DNA of 59,140 nucleotides from an uncultured Spirochaetales bacterium (lineage in GTDB: Bacteria > Spirochaetota > Spirochaetia > Sphaerochaetales > Sphaerochaetaceae). The notes beneath the pieces were generated by a model. It was not told the origin of the DNA. It saw only the letters and a list, made by a program, of their open reading frames with translations, and did not search any database. The stretch covers positions 1 through 59,140 of the forward strand of contig CASDRY010000061.1 of assembly GCA_949283235.1 (NCBI GenBank), written 5' to 3'. This document shows positions 35,641 to 44,171 of this stretch, piece after piece. A program made the translations under genes and the position numbers. Position 1 is the first letter of the stretch. Each line of letters opens with the position of its first letter.

Positions 35641-37566
35641 ATGATTGTCATCCTAAAACAGGGTATTACACCCCAGGAAAAAGATAAAGTAAGATCCTTT
35701 CTCTCAGAGAAGGGTTTCATTGTAAAGGAAATCGTCGGACAGCAGGATACCGTACTTGGCGCTGTTGGCAAGGTTTCGATAGATCCGAGAACTGTAGAAC
35801 TCATGCCAGGGGTAAGTTCTGTAGTCCCTATTTCAAAACCTTATAAGCTCGCATCCCGCGAGATGAAGAAAGAGGACACGATTGTTCAGGTAGGAAAGGT
35901 CAAGATCGGAGGAAACAGAGTAGCTGTGATAGCTGGTCCTTGTGCTGTTGAGAGCTATGACCAGGTAATGGCAATTGCTGAATCTGTAAGAGAGGCCGGT
36001 GCTGTAATGCTTCGAGGAGGAGCCTTTAAGCCAAGAACAAGCCCGTATGCTTTCCAGGGTTTGGGAGAAGAAGGACTTAAAATCCTCAGGAAAGCTGGAG
36101 ATGCCTTTGATATGCCTATTACATCAGAGGTTGTTTCTCCTTCCGATGTTAAGATGATGGCTGAGTATGTTGATATGTTCCAGATCGGAGCCAGGAACAT
36201 GCAGAACTTCGAACTTCTGAAGGAAGTCGGGAAGACAGGTATGCCAGTTCTTCTCAAGAGAGGACTAGCTGCAACTATTGAAGAGTGGTTGATGGCTGCA
36301 GAGTATCTCATGGCATCCGGAACCGATCAGGTAGTTCTTTGCGAAAGAGGTATAAGAACATTCGAGAAGGCTACCAGAAATACACTCGACTGCTCTGCAA
36401 TTCCTGTCGTGCAGAAGCTTACCCATCTTCCTGTTATAGGGGATCCTTCCCATGCTACAGGTATAAGAGACATGGTAGCTCCTATGAGCCTTGCAATCAT
36501 CGCATCCGGAGCTTCCGGTGTGATTGTAGAGGTTCATAACTGTCCTGAAAAAGCTTTTTCAGATGGTCCTCAGTCTCTTTATCCTTCACAGTTCAAGAAG
36601 CTTGTTCATGATATCCAGGCGCTTTGTCCTGTTGTGGGAAAGAGCCTTGAGAAGATACCTCGCATTATTCCTGCTGGAATGAAGACACAGGAGGAAGAGA
36701 AGAAAGAAGCAGGGGATTTCTCTTCTGTTGTTGTTTCCTTCCAGGGTGTGAGGGGTGCATTCTCTGAACTTGCAGCAAGAAGATCATTTGATGAGAGCGT
36801 GACACTTCTTCCTTGCCATTCATTTGCGGATGCGTTCGATGCTGTCTCGTCAGGAAAAGCTAAATATGGAGTTCTCCCTGTTGAGAATACCCTAGGTGGA
36901 ACTGTTTATGACACTCTTGATCTCCTTGCAATGCATCCGGAGCTTACAGTTGTCGGAGAGCAGCAGGTAAGGGTAATGCATAATCTTATAGTTACACCTG
37001 GTGCAAAGATGGAGGATATCAAGAAAGTATATTCACATCCTCAGGGAATCCAGCAGTGCAAGGCATTCCTTGATAGCGAACTTCCAGATGCGGAGCGTAT
37101 CCCATTCTTTGATACAGCCGGAGCTGTTGAGTACATTTCAAAGCTTGGGGACAAGTCGGTTGCCGCAATAGCAGGTGCTCCAGCTGCTCATTATTATGGT
37201 ATGGAAGTGCTTCGACAGGGTATAGAAACAGATGCCTCCAACTATACTAGATTCTATATTCTCTCCAGGGAGGAGAATGCTGAGGTTTATCGCTCGCAGG
37301 AGAAGCTCAATAAGGCGGCTCTCTCATTCTCTGTCTCCGATGAACCAGGTTCTCTGATGGATGTTCTGAAGACGATCTCTGATTATGGTGTGAATATGAC
37401 AAAGCTTGAGTCCCGTCCTATTCCAGGAAAGCCTTGGGAGTATCTTTTCTTCGTGGAGCTTGATCTTCCAGAGGAAATGAAGAAGTTTGATGAGCTTGCG
37501 GAGGATATTAAAGCAAAAGCTGTCTCCTTCAGGGTTCTTGGTGTATATACTTCTGTAATAGGATGA
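35641..37566 (+). CDS. Fused DAHP synthase and prephenate dehydratase
   Basis: A 641-residue fusion of the first enzyme of the shikimate pathway with the phenylalanine-branch dehydratase. Residues 1-70 are the ferredoxin-like N-terminal domain of type I-beta DAHP synthases. Residues 75-345 are the TIM barrel (AVIAGPCAVES, GAFKPRTSPYAFQG, GDPSHATG). Residues 360-530 are a PheA domain (FQGVRGAFSELAA, LPVENTLGGTVYD). Residues 555-640 are an ACT domain with the ESRPIPGKPWEYLFFVEL phenylalanine-binding region. No chorismate mutase domain is seen. The ACT domain suggests feedback by phenylalanine, possibly on both activities. Start ATG 35641 matches the family N-terminus; a longer in-frame start would run back through nth. 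Confidence 0.92.
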   Translation: MIVILKQGITPQEKDKVRSFLSEKGFIVKEIVGQQDTVLGAVGKVSIDPRTVELMPGVSSVVPISKPYKLASREMKKEDTIVQVGKVKIGGNRVAVIAGPCAVESYDQVMAIAESVREAGAVMLRGGAFKPRTSPYAFQGLGEEGLKILRKAGDAFDMPITSEVVSPSDVKMMAEYVDMFQIGARNMQNFELLKEVGKTGMPVLLKRGLAATIEEWLMAAEYLMASGTDQVVLCERGIRTFEKATRNTLDCSAIPVVQKLTHLPVIGDPSHATGIRDMVAPMSLAIIASGASGVIVEVHNCPEKAFSDGPQSLYPSQFKKLVHDIQALCPVVGKSLEKIPRIIPAGMKTQEEEKKEAGDFSSVVVSFQGVRGAFSELAARRSFDESVTLLPCHSFADAFDAVSSGKAKYGVLPVENTLGGTVYDTLDLLAMHPELTVVGEQQVRVMHNLIVTPGAKMEDIKKVYSHPQGIQQCKAFLDSELPDAERIPFFDTAGAVEYISKLGDKSVAAIAGAPAAHYYGMEVLRQGIETDASNYTRFYILSREENAEVYRSQEKLNKAALSFSVSDEPGSLMDVLKTISDYGVNMTKLESRPIPGKPWEYLFFVELDLPEEMKKFDELAEDIKAKAVSFRVLGVYTSVIG

Positions 37567-38087
37567 TTCCAAGACCTTACGATAAAGCAATGCTTTTTAT
37601 GGGAGTCCTCTCAGTGAGGGGATTCCCGGAGAATCTTAAAGCGCGTCTTGAAAAACTTTTCGGACCTGTCTCGGTTATAACGCCTTCGATACCTTTTGAT
37701 TTCACCGATTATTACAATAGTGAGATGGGTGAAGGAATAGAGCGCTTCTTCATAGCTTTTGATAACCTTGTCTCTCCTGATACTCTTGCTGATATAAAAA
37801 CAGCTACAGATGAGCTTGAGCTTGATTATGCTATTGATGGAAATAGGCATATAAATCTGGATCCAGGACTTATTACAGAAGGGAATGTAATTCTCGCAAC
37901 GACAAAGAATCGGTCGCATCGGATTGCTATAGGGCGTTCGTTGTATGCAGAAGTGACGCTTATTTACCATAGCCATGGCTTTGAATCCTTTCCATGGACG
38001 TATGCAGATTATCGTTCGGAAGCGGTCCAAAACGAGCTTTTGATGCTTCGTAAGCGCTACTTATCATTAAGAAAACTGTCAAAATAA
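37563..38087 (+). CDS. DUF4416 family protein
   Basis: A 174-residue cytoplasmic protein matching the DUF4416 pattern, a family of unknown function. Visible conserved blocks are KAMLFMGVLSV near the N-terminus, FDFTDYYNSEMGEGIERFFIAF, NLDPGLITEGNVILATTKNRSHRIAIG, and a C-terminal FPWTYADYRSEAVQ. No metal site, membrane helix or signal peptide is evident. It overlaps the aroF-pheA gene by 4 bases (ATGA), so it is co-translated; a link to aromatic biosynthesis is not established. Confidence 0.75.
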   Translation: MIPRPYDKAMLFMGVLSVRGFPENLKARLEKLFGPVSVITPSIPFDFTDYYNSEMGEGIERFFIAFDNLVSPDTLADIKTATDELELDYAIDGNRHINLDPGLITEGNVILATTKNRSHRIAIGRSLYAEVTLIYHSHGFESFPWTYADYRSEAVQNELLMLRKRYLSLRKLSK

Positions 38088-38111
38088 GAGAGATGCAGAG
38101 TATATCTATAT

Positions 38112-38819
38112 ATGATACTTACTCTGCTTTTATTATTTCTATCTTCATGTTCCTATGAACCATGGATTGATGTGGAACTTGTCATTCCCGAGCAGCATCC
38201 TTTTGAAGATGCTTTCTCTGAGAGTATGTGGTTTACCCTCTCTTATTTCAATGGAGAGAGGATTGTCGATGAGCATATTCCTAAAGGAAGCCGCAATGTA
38301 AGCGTTAAAGTAAGATCAGGAGGACTTGCTGTATTTTCATTTCGTCCTATTGGAGAGTTAGGGGCAATCGGGGGATTCTATGAACCCGGAGATGAAAGGA
38401 GGGTAAATGTTCTTCCTGAGTATGGAGCCTTTGCGGAGATGCTTTTAAATGCGGCTTCTTATCGTGCGGAACCTGTTTCAAGGTTATCTGTCAGGGAGGT
38501 TCTGACAGCTGTTGATGATATACAAGCTATAGATGAAACTGAATTCCTCCGAGATATCTTCAATGGAACATTGGGGTATGGAATAAAGCTTAATGATAAA
38601 TATCTTGTGCGGTATGATTCGATTCCAGAGGGCGTCTGGATTTCTGAGCGTTTTGATATCCCTTCATTTGAAATTGATTTCACAGGAGAATCTGTTTCTT
38701 TAATGCTATATCCTGGAGTCTACAGATATGCTGAGGTGTCAAGAGGATTGCTGCTGACTGTCATCGTCGATGAAGAAGGTGAGGGTTCTTTCATGATGTC
38801 CGGCATTCCCTTGTGGTAG
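38112..38819 (+). CDS. Putative lipoprotein, unknown function
   Basis: A 235-residue protein whose N-terminus MILTLLLLFLSSCSYEPW has a hydrophobic stretch ending in a lipobox (LSSC). Cys13 would be lipidated by Lgt after export. The mature part is acidic and rich in beta-type segments; I recognise no domain. It lies 24 bases after the DUF4416 gene and before the serine dehydratase gene, probably in the same transcript. The signal region is short and lacks basic N-terminal residues, which lowers confidence slightly. Confidence 0.65.
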   Translation: MILTLLLLFLSSCSYEPWIDVELVIPEQHPFEDAFSESMWFTLSYFNGERIVDEHIPKGSRNVSVKVRSGGLAVFSFRPIGELGAIGGFYEPGDERRVNVLPEYGAFAEMLLNAASYRAEPVSRLSVREVLTAVDDIQAIDETEFLRDIFNGTLGYGIKLNDKYLVRYDSIPEGVWISERFDIPSFEIDFTGESVSLMLYPGVYRYAEVSRGLLLTVIVDEEGEGSFMMSGIPLW

Positions 38820-38849
38820 AAAAGCGCTTATTAATGTAGACTCACAGCC

Positions 38850-40055
38850 ATGGAATCCCTGAGAGAATTATTCCGCATTGGATATGGTCCATCTTCTTCG
38901 CATACGATGGGGCCTAGAGAGGCTGCCAGACTTTTCATGACAGCTCACCCAGAGGCAAGGAAAGTTAAGGCTGAGTTATTCGGTTCGCTTGCTGCGACAG
39001 GCAAGGGGCATCTGACAGATAAGGCTATCAGGGAAGCTTTCTCGGAAAAGGGGATTGAGACTGAAATATTCTGGTTTCCCGATGAATTCAAGCCTTTTCA
39101 TCCTAATGCACTTACGATAATCGAGATGGAACCGGGAAGCGCGGAAGAGTCTTACTATTCAGTAGGTGGCGGAAAGGTTGTTCAGGAAGGGGAAAACCCT
39201 GATTCTGTTTCTCATCCTTATCCTGATGAAAAAGTAGGAACGATGTCCAGGCTTCTCAGATATTGTGACGATAACGGCTATCAGATCTGGGAGACAGCGC
39301 TTGAATTCGAAGGTGAGGAGATTCTTGATTACATCTCCGAGGTCTGGAGCGTGATGAAGGATTCCATAAAGAGAGGCCTAGAAGCTGAAGGGGTTCTCCC
39401 TGGGGGTCTTCGTCTGCAGAGGAAAGCTTGCCAGGCATATGCGAAGGCTAAGGATTTCACGGGATCGATGGGAAGTTCTGCCCATGTTTTCGCTTATGCT
39501 TTAGCTGTCTCAGAGGAGAATGCAGGTGGTGGAAAAATCGTCACAGCTCCTACATGCGGAAGCTGCGGAGTCCTTCCTGGTGTGCTTTATCATCTGGTGA
39601 GAGAGTATGACCTTCCAGAGATAAGGGTTCTCAGGGCTCTTCTTACAGCTGGTATGGTTGGTAATATCGTAAAGACAAATGGTTCTATATCTGGGGCAGA
39701 GGTTGGCTGTCAGGGTGAAATTGGTGTTGCCTGTGCAATGGCAGGAGCCGCAGCTGCCCAGCTTACAGGAGGAACGATAAGACAGGTTGAGTATGCTGCT
39801 GAGATGGGGCTTGAGCATCATCTTGGCCTTACCTGTGATCCTCTGATGGGACTTGTGCAGATTCCATGTATAGAGAGAAATGCTATGGCATGCATGAGAG
39901 CAATTGATCATGCAACCTATGCGATCATGGGAGATGGAAGGCATAAGATTTCATTCGATGATGTTGTCGAAGTTATGATGGAGACAGGGCATGCCCTTCC
40001 TTCCCTTTACAGGGAAACTTCAATGGGTGGTCTTGCCCGCATCCATGAACTCTGA
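38850..40055 (+). CDS. sdaA: L-serine dehydratase, iron-sulfur type, single chain
   Basis: It deaminates L-serine to pyruvate and ammonia with an oxygen-sensitive [4Fe-4S] cluster, which fits an anaerobe. The 401-residue chain contains both usual domains. The beta domain has GYGPSSSHTMGPREAA (residues 10-25) and YSVGGGKV. The alpha domain has cysteines in TAPTCGSCGVLPG, GCQGEIGVACAMAG and LTCDPLMGLVQIPC. At about 400 residues it is shorter than the E. coli single-chain form (about 455) but has all signature cysteines. No strong ribosome-binding site is visible. The 3' end overlaps the convergent toxin gene by 49 bases. Confidence 0.92.
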   Translation: MESLRELFRIGYGPSSSHTMGPREAARLFMTAHPEARKVKAELFGSLAATGKGHLTDKAIREAFSEKGIETEIFWFPDEFKPFHPNALTIIEMEPGSAEESYYSVGGGKVVQEGENPDSVSHPYPDEKVGTMSRLLRYCDDNGYQIWETALEFEGEEILDYISEVWSVMKDSIKRGLEAEGVLPGGLRLQRKACQAYAKAKDFTGSMGSSAHVFAYALAVSEENAGGGKIVTAPTCGSCGVLPGVLYHLVREYDLPEIRVLRALLTAGMVGNIVKTNGSISGAEVGCQGEIGVACAMAGAAAAQLTGGTIRQVEYAAEMGLEHHLGLTCDPLMGLVQIPCIERNAMACMRAIDHATYAIMGDGRHKISFDDVVEVMMETGHALPSLYRETSMGGLARIHEL

Positions 40056-40303
40056 GATGGAAGCTCGTGACCATGGGTTATGGCAAGAATCACAGCTCTC
40101 TTTTCTGTGATTCTTGTAAGTACCCTATAGTCTCCTATCCTGTATTGCCATCTCTTTCTACCTCCAAGGCTTGTTCCGATACTTTTCGGATCACTGAGCG
40201 GCTTCACGTTTCTGATCAGCCAGCCTTTTATCAAGGAGGAGGTTATGCTGTCCATCCTGGACAATTCAAGTTCTGCTCTCCGGGAAAGTTCAATTCTCAC
40301 CAT
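40007..40303 (-). CDS. RelE/ParE-family toxin, altered C-terminus
   Basis: A 98-residue basic protein of the RelE-type mRNA interferase family: MVRIELSRRAELELSRMD, then SDPKSIGTSLGGRKRWQYRIGDYRVLTRI. Family members normally end in a GHRxxVY motif, where Arg and Tyr act in catalysis or ribosome binding. Here the equivalent stretch reads THGHELP and the chain continues about 17 more residues, antisense to the serine dehydratase 3' end. The toxin may thus be weakened or dead through loss of its original stop. It starts inside the antitoxin gene (14-base overlap), the standard toxin-antitoxin layout. Confidence 0.75.
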   Translation of the reverse strand: MVRIELSRRAELELSRMDSITSSLIKGWLIRNVKPLSDPKSIGTSLGGRKRWQYRIGDYRVLTRITEKRAVILAITHGHELPSQSSWMRARPPIEVSL

Positions 40304-40502
40304 CTTCTTCCTCCAGAGCTGTTGTTTCCGGATTCTCCTTGAACTCTTCAAGAGCTTTTCTGTAAGTCTCAAGATCGAAATCTTCTTCTATCCTTTTAAG
40401 CACCGTCTGCCTGATCATCTCCGAGAGATTCATGTTGTTGAGTTCCGCATACTTCCTGAAAAGCGTGGCATCCTCATCTGGTAAACGAAGTGAGATTATC
40501 AT
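40290..40502 (-). CDS. RelB/DUF6290-type ribbon-helix-helix antitoxin
   Basis: A 70-residue protein. The N-terminal ribbon-helix-helix (MIISLRLPDEDATLFRKYAE, NLSEMIRQTVLKRI) should bind operator DNA as a dimer. The acidic C-terminal tail (LEEFKENPETTALEEEDGE) should neutralise the basic toxin encoded next. GGAGG lies 6 bases upstream of the ATG. The antitoxin-first order and overlapping frames support a type II toxin-antitoxin module that represses its own promoter. Confidence 0.82.
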   Translation of the reverse strand: MIISLRLPDEDATLFRKYAELNNMNLSEMIRQTVLKRIEEDFDLETYRKALEEFKENPETTALEEEDGEN

Positions 40503-40521
40503 ATAAAGCCTCCAGAACTAC

Positions 40522-40549
40522 ATTGTAATACATAATCAGGATATCACAA
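40522..40549 (-). promoter_or_regulatory. Candidate promoter of the toxin-antitoxin pair
   Basis: On the minus strand TTGTGA (40544-40549) and TACAAT (40522-40527) are spaced 16 bases apart, 20 bases upstream of the antitoxin ATG. AT-rich partial dyads around it (CAATT/AATTG) could be antitoxin-binding sites. Confidence 0.4.
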
Positions 40550-40597
40550 TTTTATTTACAATTGCATCCTACTGGAAGAAGTAATGATTTCTGCAAA

Positions 40598-41470
40598 CTA
40601 GCTGAACATCTCAGGTGAATACAGTGGTATTGCTCCTTTGTTCCCTACCACATAATCTGCAACAGCTGTCGCCTTATGAAGTGCTTCCGCTGCTTTGAGG
40701 CCCTTTTCATAGCGGTAGAAGAGATAAGCTGCAGATAGGCTATCTCCTGCACCTACTGTATCTACAACCTTCACATCCGAGCAGTTTTCATGCACTTTCC
40801 CTTCTGTGGTGAAACAATCTGAGCCATGTTTTCCTCTGGTGATCAGAAGAGTGTGTATTGCGGTATTTTCAAGAAGCCAATCAAAAAGTTCCTCTGCATC
40901 GCAGTTTTCTATTCCAGCCATGTCACAGATAACATTGATCTCATCCTCATTGATCTTGAGAATCGTAGCATTATCCAGACAGAAGCCAAGAATCGAATCA
41001 CTGTAGAAATCCTTTCTGAGATTGATATCAACGAATACTTCCTCAGGGGAGGTTGAAGCGAGAATGCTATCCAATGTCAGGAAAGATTCAGTACTTCTTA
41101 GGGCAAGAGATCCAAAGTATAGAATGAAGGGGTTTTCATTAATTGCATCAATATCATCATCTGAAAAATCTATCCTATCCCATGCGGCAGGATAGTTGAA
41201 TTCATAGTCGGCATCTTTGCCATTCATTGTTATTTCTGCAATTCCTGTCGGAACCTTTTCCAGTATGGATATCATAGAGGCATCTACGCCAAGCTTCTCA
41301 ATACTCTGGAATGCTTCCTGTCCAAGCACGTCATGCCCCAGTGCGCTTATTATGGCGCTCTCTCCTCCGAGCTGCTTGTAATGAGCCGCGACATTAAGAG
41401 GCGCGCCCCCGAGTGTATGTGTATCCTCGAATGTGTCAAAAAGAATCTCTCCGAATGAGTATAGCTTCAT
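40598..41470 (-). CDS. PfkB-family fructokinase
   Basis: A 290-residue cytoplasmic sugar kinase. It opens LYSFGEILFDTFEDTHTLGGAPLNVAAH, the pattern of bacterial fructokinases (ScrK-like). The DTVGAGDSLSAAYLF signature carries the catalytic Asp. It should phosphorylate fructose released by the divergently encoded GH32 and GH172 enzymes, feeding glycolysis as fructose-6-phosphate; this specificity is inferred from family and context. It overlaps the lacI-type gene by 4 bases and is transcribed after it. Confidence 0.88.
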   Translation of the reverse strand: MKLYSFGEILFDTFEDTHTLGGAPLNVAAHYKQLGGESAIISALGHDVLGQEAFQSIEKLGVDASMISILEKVPTGIAEITMNGKDADYEFNYPAAWDRIDFSDDDIDAINENPFILYFGSLALRSTESFLTLDSILASTSPEEVFVDINLRKDFYSDSILGFCLDNATILKINEDEINVICDMAGIENCDAEELFDWLLENTAIHTLLITRGKHGSDCFTTEGKVHENCSDVKVVDTVGAGDSLSAAYLFYRYEKGLKAAEALHKATAVADYVVGNKGAIPLYSPEMFS

Positions 41471-42504
41471 GAAATGCCTCCTGTTGATTCTCTGATCTTA
41501 AGCTCTGTTGCTGCGGTGATGAATAGACTTGCTCTTTTGGGATCCTTCAGCTTTGATAAAATGCAGTGGATAGTCTCCATTCCTAGCAGTTCCTTAGGTG
41601 TCGCTATTGTTGTCAATGATGGAATCATGTCCTGTGAATCGGGAATATCATCAAATCCAGCTACTGCAACCGTTTCTGGGACCTTTATTCCTTCGGAAGA
41701 TAAAGCTCTCATTATCTGAATTGCCGTCCAGTCATTTCCGCATATGTATACATCTGGCAATTGTGTGAAGTGCTTGATTCTAGCAGCTGCTGCAGTTGGG
41801 TTAATAACACCATCAATCGTCACTTCCTCTGTGAATGAGCATTCCCTGATTTCTTCAAGCCCAGCATCTCTGAGCGCTTCAGTGAAGGCTTTGTATCGCT
41901 CTGCAAAGCCAAGGCTTGTATTGCTTGAAGCAAGGTTTCCTGCAAAAGCGAACCTCTTCCTGCCAGCCTTTATCAGCTTCATGACAAGATTGTAGATATT
42001 GTTTCTGTTCTCCATTGTGACAACATCAATCTTTTCAAGAACATCCTCTGCATTGTTTGGAGCATCGACGGAGACTATAGGTACTCCTAGTGTAAGGAGC
42101 TTTCTGCATACATCGGCGTTGCAGACTTCGACTAGGATTATCCCTCGGATATTATCCTGCCTCAGAAGTGGGGGGATTTTTGCGTTCAGGATTTCCTCGG
42201 AACTCATCATTGCCATTGCAAGAGTTAGTCCTGTCCCCTCTATAGCTTTCTTTATGCCTTCCATCACACTCAGCCAGAATCCTGTCTGGGCTGTTGATTT
42301 CGTAAGCAGGATTATGGAGCCATCGTGAGGTTCATTTCTCAAGTCCGCTTCTGATAAAAACTGTCTGTATTTCATAGCGACAGCTGTTTCTATTATCTTC
42401 TTTCGTGTTTTCTCTGAAACACCAGGCTTGCCATTGAGTGCTTTTGAAATGGTATTCCTGGATAATCCGAGGCTTGCTGCAATGTCATTAATTGAACAAT
42501 TCAA
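41467..42504 (-). CDS. LacI-family regulator of the fructoside locus
   Basis: A 345-residue repressor. The N-terminal LacI helix-turn-helix is SINDIAASLGLSRNTISKALNGKPGVSEKTR (residues 4-34), followed by the hinge and a periplasmic-binding-protein-like sensor domain (about 65-335). Translation starts at a TTG (42504) with GGAGG 6 bases upstream; the nearby ATG is in another frame and closes after six codons. It is divergent from the GH32/ABC operon and co-transcribed with fructokinase. Repeated TTTGCA half-sites in the intergenic region are its probable operators, and fructose or a fructoside the likely inducer. Confidence 0.9.
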   Translation of the reverse strand: MNCSINDIAASLGLSRNTISKALNGKPGVSEKTRKKIIETAVAMKYRQFLSEADLRNEPHDGSIILLTKSTAQTGFWLSVMEGIKKAIEGTGLTLAMAMMSSEEILNAKIPPLLRQDNIRGIILVEVCNADVCRKLLTLGVPIVSVDAPNNAEDVLEKIDVVTMENRNNIYNLVMKLIKAGRKRFAFAGNLASSNTSLGFAERYKAFTEALRDAGLEEIRECSFTEEVTIDGVINPTAAAARIKHFTQLPDVYICGNDWTAIQIMRALSSEGIKVPETVAVAGFDDIPDSQDMIPSLTTIATPKELLGMETIHCILSKLKDPKRASLFITAATELKIRESTGGIS

Positions 42505-42530
42505 ACATAACCTCCTGTTCTTTTTACATG

Positions 42531-42559
42531 ATTATATTTGCACAGGTTTAACTTTGCAA
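42531..42559 (-). promoter_or_regulatory. Promoter of lacI-fructokinase with TTTGCA sites
   Basis: On the minus strand TTGCAA (42554-42559) and a perfect TATAAT (42531-42536) are exactly 17 bases apart. TTTGCA motifs on the plus strand (42537 and 42553) lie within and at the edge of the spacer, so repressor bound there would block the promoter. This implies autoregulation. Confidence 0.65.
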
Positions 42560-42565
42560 GAAAAA

Positions 42566-42581
42566 GTGTGCATTTGCATAC
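42566..42581. promoter_or_regulatory. Putative LacI-family operator
   Basis: GTGTGCATTTGCATAC is a 16-base near-perfect palindrome (6 of 7 arm positions) between the two divergent promoters. Size and symmetry are typical of LacI-family operators. Confidence 0.55.
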
Positions 42582-42637
42582 AAAAATGTATTTGGTGCAC
42601 TTAATATGGCAGAAAAATAAGAAAATAAAAAATTTTG

Positions 42638-42692
42638 TTGACAGATAACAATACTGGACTTACCCTGAATTTGCATTTGAAAAGGTGCAAAT
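42638..42692 (+). promoter_or_regulatory. Promoter and operator of the fructoside operon
   Basis: TTGACA (42638-42643) is 17 bases from TACCCT (42661-42666). Just downstream the inverted arms ATTTGCA (42669-42675) and TGCAAAT (42686-42692) overlap the expected start site, in position for repression. The first gene's ribosome-binding site AAGGAG follows 8 bases later. Confidence 0.6.
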
Positions 42693-42711
42693 GTAAACAT
42701 AAGGAGTAACG

Positions 42712-44157
42712 ATGTTCATATCATATAAACCATCTGATGCTTATGTCGGTGATGTAATCCCGTATTTCGAGAATGGAAAGTATTATGCTTATTATCTGCA
42801 TGATCCCAGAAACTGCGGTGCAGGAATTTATGCAGAAGATACTACATGGCACCTTGCTACAACAGAGGATGGTCTTGTTTTCAAGGATGAAGGAAGAATC
42901 CTTCCTACTGGAGATGAGACAACTCCTTATCTTAATAATTACACCGGGTCGGTTATAAAGCATAGCGATGGCAGATATTATGCATTCTTTACAGCTTTCA
43001 ATGAGCTTAATGACTCATATAAGGTCAATGGCAAGGCTGTTCAGTCTGTCATGATGGCTGTTGGTGATACTCCTGAGAAGCTTGAGATAGTCAATGATTT
43101 CAGGCTCTTGGGTGACGACAATATCTATGAGGTATATGACTGGAGAGACCCTTATGTTTTCTACTCAGAGGATGATCAGTGCTATCTGATGCTTTTATGT
43201 GCGAGAAGAAAAGGCAGTGGTTATCATAGGGGAGGCTGTATCGGTCTTTGTAAGTCAAAGGATCTTGTTTCATGGGAGTATGCTGAACCATTTTATGAAC
43301 CTGGAATGTATATAACAATGGAATGCCCTGAAGTTTTCAGAATGGGAGGAAGATGGTATCTGGTATTCTCCACATTCTCTGATAGATTCCTTACACACTA
43401 CAGATATTCCGATTCGCTTTCAGGTCCTTGGATTATCCCTGCAGAGGATTCTCTTGATTGCCGCTCTGATTATGCGATAAAGACGGCAGGAGATGATAAG
43501 GAGCGACTTGCATTCGGATGGATTGCAACAAAGCTTGGAAAAAGAGATGAAGGGCCTTATGAGTGGGGTGGAACGATGATTGCTCATCGTCTCACAGCTG
43601 ATACCGAAACAGGTCTTCTGAAGGTCAGCATGCTGCCTTCTGTGGATAAGCTTTTCTCGAAAAAGGCTGTTCCTGCGGTATCTGTATTGAATGCATCTTA
43701 CTCAGATAGTGTTCTCTCTTCTTCTGGAATGGGTGCCATTCTGCATGAAGTGAATGAAGGCCCTTTCATGATTGATTTCGAACTTGAAGCAGATTGCCAT
43801 GAATTCGGACTTTTTCTAGGTGCTGATGAAAAACTTGAAGAGGGGTATCAGATCAGGCTTAGGAATGGAATTCTTTCCCTCGACCGCTGGCCTAGAAAAG
43901 AACAGGGCCGCTACCAATGGCAGATTGATGGAGATATCCCATTTGCTATCGAGACAGTGAGATACTTCGATCAGGCAATCAGAAACTTCAATATAAAAGT
44001 TATTCGTGATGATGAGATACTCATAGTTTATCTCAATGACTCAATTGTCTTATCGACTCGTATTTACGGACATAAGAAAGGACTTGCCGGTGTATATGTT
44101 GCTGGAGGTTCTATAAAAATCGGAAGTTATTCCCTGAGATACCCTGAAAGGGCTTAG
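42712..44157 (+). CDS. GH32-family glycoside hydrolase, atypical N-terminus
   Basis: A 481-residue five-bladed propeller enzyme plus C-terminal beta-sandwich (about 330-480). The catalytic triad of GH32 is recognisable: nucleophile Asp14 in YVGDVIPYF (in place of the classical WMNDPNG), the transition-state stabiliser in DWRDPYVF, and the acid/base Glu in MECPEVF. It lacks a signal peptide, so it should act on imported fructosides. The atypical first motif separates it from the classical GH32 encoded later in the operon, suggesting a different linkage preference. It is the first gene of the operon, with AAGGAG before the ATG. Confidence 0.82.
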   Translation: MFISYKPSDAYVGDVIPYFENGKYYAYYLHDPRNCGAGIYAEDTTWHLATTEDGLVFKDEGRILPTGDETTPYLNNYTGSVIKHSDGRYYAFFTAFNELNDSYKVNGKAVQSVMMAVGDTPEKLEIVNDFRLLGDDNIYEVYDWRDPYVFYSEDDQCYLMLLCARRKGSGYHRGGCIGLCKSKDLVSWEYAEPFYEPGMYITMECPEVFRMGGRWYLVFSTFSDRFLTHYRYSDSLSGPWIIPAEDSLDCRSDYAIKTAGDDKERLAFGWIATKLGKRDEGPYEWGGTMIAHRLTADTETGLLKVSMLPSVDKLFSKKAVPAVSVLNASYSDSVLSSSGMGAILHEVNEGPFMIDFELEADCHEFGLFLGADEKLEEGYQIRLRNGILSLDRWPRKEQGRYQWQIDGDIPFAIETVRYFDQAIRNFNIKVIRDDEILIVYLNDSIVLSTRIYGHKKGLAGVYVAGGSIKIGSYSLRYPERA

Positions 44158-44171
44158 GAAAAGGAGGAAAA

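Noticed and set aside
35595-35804. 70-residue N-terminal extension of endonuclease III
   Set aside because: It is antisense to the start of the DAHP synthase domain and unlike the family; ATG 35594 gives normal length.
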